A stretch of DNA of 39,724 nucleotides from Streptococcus suis (GTDB lineage: Bacteria; Bacillota; Bacilli; Lactobacillales; Streptococcaceae), in NCBI RefSeq assembly GCF_002964045.1, contig NZ_POPB01000335.1, positions 1 to 39,724 on the forward strand. The letters are read 5' to 3'. This document shows, piece by piece, positions 35,573 through 39,724 of this stretch; position 1 is the stretch's first letter, and each line of letters starts with the position of its first letter. Under the pieces are notes generated by a model that saw only the letters and a program-made list of their open reading frames with translations, had not been told where the DNA came from and ran no database searches. The translations under genes and the position numbers were made by a program.

Positions 35573-35900
35573 GGTTTATCAGGTTCTAATTGATAGACCC
35601 ATCGGGTTTATTGACAAATTTGGCAACCAGTACCCCATCAATTACGGCTATGTTCCAAATCTATTGGCTGGAGATGATGAAGAACAGGATGTCTACATCA
35701 TTTCCAAAGATGTTCAGGAGCCCTTGACATCTTTCAAGGGAAAATTGGTCGCGATTATCCATCGAAGAGACGATGTCGAGGATAAATGGGTACTGACAGG
35801 TCTTGATGAAAGCCTTACCGTGACAGAAATAAAAGAGAAAACCAATTTCATTGAACAGTATTTTGATTCATGGATTGAACTGGTGGACTCGGGAGTTTGA
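35565..35900 (+). CDS. Small inorganic-pyrophosphatase-like protein
   Basis: This 111-residue protein starts at GTG 35565 inside the pyrF end, behind GAGGAG. It has a family I pyrophosphatase-like signature ([11 protein letters not shown]) and an acidic stretch [11 protein letters not shown] like the metal-binding DGDPLDV motif. It is much shorter than typical bacterial enzymes (about 175 residues). PyrE releases pyrophosphate, so removal beside pyrE makes sense, but activity is inferred. Confidence 0.7.
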   Translation: MNKVYQVLIDRPIGFIDKFGNQYPINYGYVPNLLAGDDEEQDVYIISKDVQEPLTSFKGKLVAIIHRRDDVEDKWVLTGLDESLTVTEIKEKTNFIEQYFDSWIELVDSGV

Positions 35901-35990
35901 ACATTAAAACAACACTTTAGGAATAGCATAGCTATCCGGCGGGATGGTCTTGCTCATCGGTACGCCTTTAAACATATTAGGAGGTCTATT

Positions 35991-36623
35991 ATGACATTAG
36001 CAACAGAAATCGCATCACACTTGTTGGATATTAAGGCAGTTCATCTGCGTCCAGAAAAGCCATTTACATGGGCATCAGGTATCAAATCACCTATTTATAC
36101 GGATAACAGAATTACCTTGTCATATCCAGAAACTAGGAACCTGATTGAAGACGGCTTTGTTCAGCGTATCGAAGAAGAGTTTCCAGAAGTCGAAGTGATT
36201 GCAGGTACTGCGACAGCAGGTATTCCGCACGGGGCTATTATTGCTGACCGTATGAATCTTCCCTTTGCCTATATTCGTAGCAAACCCAAAGAACATGGTG
36301 TTGGCAATCAGTTGGAAGGGCGCATTGTCAAGGGACAAAAGATGGTGATCATTGAGGACTTGATTTCTACAGGTGGCTCAGTCCTGGATGCCGTTGCAGC
36401 TGCTGAGCGTGAAGGCGCAGATGTGATCGGTGTGGTGGCCATTTTCACCTATGAATTACCAAAAGCAGAGCGTAATTTTGATAATTCTGGCGTGAAATTG
36501 GTAACCCTCAGTAATTATTCAGAACTCATCAAGGTGGCAAAAGTTCAGGGTTATATCAATGCTGACGGCTTGACTTTGCTGAAAAAATTCCGTCAAAACC
36601 AAGAAACCTGGCAGGAAGATTAG
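35991..36623 (+). CDS. pyrE: Orotate phosphoribosyltransferase
   Basis: This 210-residue PyrE joins orotate to PRPP to give OMP. The PRPP loop [12 protein letters not shown] (about 118-129), the catalytic flexible loop [15 protein letters not shown] and the N-terminal [14 protein letters not shown] are intact. It has an AGGAGG site. The 90-base gap upstream has a small hairpin but no PyrR-binding sequence. Confidence 0.95.
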   Translation: MTLATEIASHLLDIKAVHLRPEKPFTWASGIKSPIYTDNRITLSYPETRNLIEDGFVQRIEEEFPEVEVIAGTATAGIPHGAIIADRMNLPFAYIRSKPKEHGVGNQLEGRIVKGQKMVIIEDLISTGGSVLDAVAAAEREGADVIGVVAIFTYELPKAERNFDNSGVKLVTLSNYSELIKVAKVQGYINADGLTLLKKFRQNQETWQED

Positions 36624-36674
36624 TATTCGAAATAGGCTTGCGCACGATTTCTGGGAACTTGTCCTGCAAAATGG

Positions 36675-36680
36675 TATAAT
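36675..36680 (+). promoter_or_regulatory. Extended -10 promoter before glycosyltransferase
   Basis: TATAAT with TGG directly upstream (extended -10) lies 51 bases before the gene; no good -35 is visible. Confidence 0.5.
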
Positions 36681-36731
36681 GTACACTAAGTATGTTTTGC
36701 ATACAAAAATTGACCGTATGAGGAGAAATAG

Positions 36732-37658
36732 ATGATTTCAGTTATCGTGCCTTGTTATAATGAAGAAGAGGCGATTCCCTATTTTTACGAGGCGATGGAA
36801 AAGGTCCGTAAAGAAATGGGAGACCGTTTTGAGTATATTTTTGTCAATGATGGATCCAAGGATGGAACCTTAAAAGTCCTGCGTCAGTTGGCTGGTCAAG
36901 ACCAAGCTGTTCGCTATCTGTCATTTTCAAGAAATTTTGGCAAAGAAGCAGCCCTTTATGCTGGCTTGCAGGCCGCTACAGGCGACTTAGTGACCGTCAT
37001 GGATGTCGACTTACAGGACCCACCTGAAATGCTGATAGAAATGAAGGCAATGCTGGATGCCAATGCAGATTTAGACTGTGTTGGAACCCGTCGTGTCAGC
37101 CGTGATGGTGAGCCACCAATCCGAAGTTTTTTTGCAAAATTATTCTACAAATTGATGAATAAAATCAGTCAAGTCGAGGTGGTAGACGGTGCCCGAGATT
37201 TCCGTCTCATGCGTCGTCACATGGTGGATGCTATTTTGTCTGTTTCTGAGTACAATCGCTTTTCAAAGGGGATTTTTGCCTGGGTAGGTTTTGAAACGGA
37301 ATACCTGCCTTACAAAAATGTGGAGCGAGTGGCTGGTGAAACCAGTTGGTCATTCTGGAAGTTGCTTTCTTATTCTATTGAAGGGATTATCAATTTTTCA
37401 GATACACCACTCAATATTGCCTCTTATACAGGATTTTTCACCTTCTTACTTTCTTTAGTACTAATGGTGTTCGTTGTATTTAAAACCTTGGTATTTGGCG
37501 ATCCGACAATTGGCTGGCCATCAACTATCTGTATCATCCTGTTTTTGGGTGGTTTGCAATTGATGACCATTGGTATTCTTGGTAAATATTTGGCAAAAGT
37601 CTTCTTGGAAACCAAGAAACGCCCTGTTTATATTGTCAAAGAAAAAAGTTCAAACTAG
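36732..37658 (+). CDS. GT2 family membrane glycosyltransferase (GtrB/DPM1-like)
   Basis: This 308-residue enzyme has an N-terminal GT-A domain (SVIVPCYNEEEAIP, FVNDGSKDGT, MDVDLQDPPEM with the DxD-type metal site) and two C-terminal membrane spans (about 231-253 and 264-286). Such enzymes usually transfer a sugar to undecaprenyl phosphate for wall polymer or lipoteichoic acid modification. No flippase or partner transferase is adjacent, so the substrate is unknown. Confidence 0.88.
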   Translation: MISVIVPCYNEEEAIPYFYEAMEKVRKEMGDRFEYIFVNDGSKDGTLKVLRQLAGQDQAVRYLSFSRNFGKEAALYAGLQAATGDLVTVMDVDLQDPPEMLIEMKAMLDANADLDCVGTRRVSRDGEPPIRSFFAKLFYKLMNKISQVEVVDGARDFRLMRRHMVDAILSVSEYNRFSKGIFAWVGFETEYLPYKNVERVAGETSWSFWKLLSYSIEGIINFSDTPLNIASYTGFFTFLLSLVLMVFVVFKTLVFGDPTIGWPSTICIILFLGGLQLMTIGILGKYLAKVFLETKKRPVYIVKEKSSN

Positions 37659-37667
37659 GAGTTGTGT

Positions 37668-38321
37668 ATGGAACATTCAGCCTGGCATGAATTGATTAAG
37701 GCTCAGTTGCCAGAACATTATTTTGGTAAGATCAATCAATTTTTGGACCATGTTTATGCAAGTGGACCAGTTTATCCGCCTCGGGAGAAGGTATTTGCTG
37801 CCATACAGACAACGGCATTAGAAAATGTCAAGGTGGTTATTTTAGGGCAGGATCCCTATCACGGACCTGGTCAGGCACAGGGCTTGTCCTTCTCTGTACC
37901 CAATTCGGTGCCAGCTCCGCCATCGCTTCAGAATATTCTAAAGGAATTATCGGATGATATTGGGACCAAACAGGACCACGATTTGACATCCTGGGCAGAG
38001 CAAGGAGTTCTCCTGCTCAACGCTTGCTTGACGGTACCAGCCGGACAGGCCAATGGTCATGCGGGGCAAATCTGGGAGCCGTTTACGGATGCTATCATCA
38101 AGGTGGTCAATGACTTGGGGCAGCCTGTGGTCTTTATTCTTTGGGGTGCTTACGCTCGGAAGAAAAAAGCCTTGATTTCCAATACAAACCACCTGGTTAT
38201 CGAATCTGCTCACCCAAGCCCGCTTTCAGCCTACCGAGGATTTTTCGGTAGTAAACCTTTCTCACAAGCAAATGCTTATTTGACTTCAAAAGGTAGCACG
38301 GAAATTGATTGGCTCTGTTAG
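37668..38321 (+). CDS. ung: Uracil-DNA glycosylase
   Basis: This 217-residue family 1 UDG has the water-activating motif [11 protein letters not shown] (Asp62) and the DNA-intercalation motif [14 protein letters not shown] 37668 follows AGGAG; a TTG two codons upstream is less likely. It removes uracil from DNA. Confidence 0.96.
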   Translation: MEHSAWHELIKAQLPEHYFGKINQFLDHVYASGPVYPPREKVFAAIQTTALENVKVVILGQDPYHGPGQAQGLSFSVPNSVPAPPSLQNILKELSDDIGTKQDHDLTSWAEQGVLLLNACLTVPAGQANGHAGQIWEPFTDAIIKVVNDLGQPVVFILWGAYARKKKALISNTNHLVIESAHPSPLSAYRGFFGSKPFSQANAYLTSKGSTEIDWLC

Positions 38322-38349
38322 CTGAAGTGTCTGATAAAGGAGAATATGA

Positions 38350-39630
38350 ATGTTATTAGTAAAAAATGGTCGTGTTCTTGATCCGCAATCTGGACTAGAT
38401 AGTTTCTGCGATGTCTTGATTGAGGGGAAAAAAATCGTCAAGATTGCTGACTCTATTACGGAAGATGTGGAGCAGGTCATTGATGCGACTGGCTTGGTGG
38501 TTGCCCCAGGCTTGGTCGATGTTCATGTGCATTTCCGTGAACCCGGTCAGACTCACAAGGAAGATATTCATACTGGAGCTCTTGCCGCAGCAGCTGGTGG
38601 TTTTACTTCTGTGGTTATGATGGCCAATACCAATCCGACCATTTCTACTGTCGAAACTCTGAATGAAGTCTTGGAATCTGCCAAAAAAGAAGCCATTCAC
38701 ATTTACAGTGTGGCAACTATTACCAATCAATTCGATGGGCAAAACCTGACCGATTTCCCAGCCTTGCAAGCAGCTGGAGCAGTCGCCTTTTCAGACGACG
38801 GTATCCCTTTGACAAATGCTGGCGTGGTTAGAAAGGCCATGAAATTGGCCAAGGAGCACGACTGTCTCATCAGTCTGCATGAAGAAGACCCTGATTTGAA
38901 TGGTATTTTGGGTCTCAACGAGCAGGTGGCTGAAAAACATTTTCATGTCTGTGGTGCGACTGGCGTGGCAGAATACAGCATGGTGGCTCGTGATGTCATG
39001 ATTGCCTATGAAACGGGTGCGCGTGTTCATATTCAGCATTTATCCAAAGCTGAATCTGTAAAGGTCGTTGAATTTGCTCAAAGTCTGGGAGCAAATGTCT
39101 CAGCAGAAGTAGCACCTCAACATTTTTCAAGGACAGAGGACTTACTGCTAACAAAAGGTGCCAATGCCAAGATGAATCCGCCGTTACGCTTGGAACGTGA
39201 TCGCTTGGCTGTGATTGACGGATTAAAATCAGGCGTAATCTCCGTCATTGCAACAGACCATGCCCCTCACCATGCCGATGAGAAAAACGTTGAGGATGTA
39301 ACTCAAGCACCGTCAGGAATGACAGGTCTTGAGACCTCACTTTCACTCGGTCTGACTCACTTGGTAGAAGAGGGGCATCTGACACTCGTTCAATTATTGG
39401 AGAAAATGACGATTAATCCAGCCAAGCTCTATGGTCTTGATGCAGGCTATCTTACTGAAAATGGCCCAGCTGATCTTGTTATTTTTGATCCAAATGCAGA
39501 TCGATTGATTACAGCCGATTTTGCATCAAAATCCGCAAATTCTCCATTTATCGGTGATAGCTTGAAAGGCAAGGTTTGTTATACCATTTCTGATGGACAG
39601 GTTATTTTTAAGGCTCTTTGTCAACTGTAG
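38350..39630 (+). CDS. pyrC: Dihydroorotase
   Basis: This 426-residue class I dihydroorotase has metal-binding [11 protein letters not shown] (His59, His61), [11 protein letters not shown] and IATDHAPHH. It closes carbamoyl-aspartate to dihydroorotate, the substrate of PyrD/PyrK. It has an AAAGGAG site and a terminator after the stop. Confidence 0.95.
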   Translation: MLLVKNGRVLDPQSGLDSFCDVLIEGKKIVKIADSITEDVEQVIDATGLVVAPGLVDVHVHFREPGQTHKEDIHTGALAAAAGGFTSVVMMANTNPTISTVETLNEVLESAKKEAIHIYSVATITNQFDGQNLTDFPALQAAGAVAFSDDGIPLTNAGVVRKAMKLAKEHDCLISLHEEDPDLNGILGLNEQVAEKHFHVCGATGVAEYSMVARDVMIAYETGARVHIQHLSKAESVKVVEFAQSLGANVSAEVAPQHFSRTEDLLLTKGANAKMNPPLRLERDRLAVIDGLKSGVISVIATDHAPHHADEKNVEDVTQAPSGMTGLETSLSLGLTHLVEEGHLTLVQLLEKMTINPAKLYGLDAGYLTENGPADLVIFDPNADRLITADFASKSANSPFIGDSLKGKVCYTISDGQVIFKALCQL

Positions 39631-39655
39631 TGGGTAGACGAAAAGCTAACATCTA

Positions 39656-39684
39656 GAGAGGACGAAATTCGTTCTCTCATTTTT
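39656..39684 (+). terminator. Terminator after pyrC
   Basis: A 10-base-pair stem (39656-39665 with 39669-39678, one G-T pair) is followed by ATTTTT. Confidence 0.8.
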
Positions 39685-39724
39685 GATGTTTAAAGCAATA
39701 TATATCTTGGTTTTAAAGTTCGTA

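Noticed and set aside
35901..35990. Third PyrR attenuator before pyrE
   Set aside because: Only a small bulged hairpin is present; no PyrR-binding loop sequence and no T-run terminator.

Overview
The window looks like a chromosomal segment of a low-GC Streptococcus, most likely Streptococcus suis or a close relative. The evidence is a CpsY/MtaR-type LysR regulator, a glgC-glgD-glgA-glgB cluster, PyrR-attenuated pyr genes, short spacers with strong AGGAGG-type ribosome sites, and TTGACA/TATAAT promoters. The species call is inference; the genus is well supported.

Region 1 (about 150-22240, + strand) is a large bacterial microcompartment locus. It combines two adenosylcobalamin-dependent routes. 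Ethanolamine ammonia-lyase (eutBC, reactivase eutA, permease eutH) makes acetaldehyde. Propanediol/diol dehydratase (pduCDE, reactivase pduGH, facilitator pduF) makes propionaldehyde. One set of downstream enzymes is present: a CoA-acylating aldehyde dehydrogenase, an iron alcohol dehydrogenase, the phosphotransacylase PduL and an acetate/propionate kinase. Both aldehydes therefore appear to share one core. The shell genes are eutS, eutL, a BMC-H gene with a long tail, two nearly identical eutM copies, eutN and pduB. EutT probably supplies the cofactor. Regulation is by EutV, an ANTAR RNA-binding antiterminator. Two leaders (183-286 and 2543-2632) contain the tandem A1/G4 hexaloop hairpins that ANTAR proteins recognise, each followed by a terminator-like stem. 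In this EutV the phospho-accepting Asp54 is alanine and no eutW kinase gene is present. A good cre-like box lies before pduB.

Region 2 (22241-24306) has two related orphan amino-acid-binding lipoproteins. Each has its own TTGACA promoter with an arginine-box-like sequence between -35 and -10. The first also has very short upstream reading frames. Region 3 (24307-26085) holds an IS110/IS1111-type element, with possible bridge-RNA sequence before the transposase, and a dense cluster of perfect palindromes.

Region 4 (26086-31864, - strand) is the glycogen synthesis operon glgC-glgD-glgA-glgB with a cre-like site at its promoter. Region 5 (31865-39724) holds the cpsY/mtaR regulator (- strand), then pyrK, pyrD, pyrF, a small pyrophosphatase-like gene, pyrE, a membrane glycosyltransferase, ung and pyrC. 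Two PyrR attenuators precede pyrK and pyrF. pyrD carries an in-frame TAA at codon 15 and is annotated as a pseudogene.
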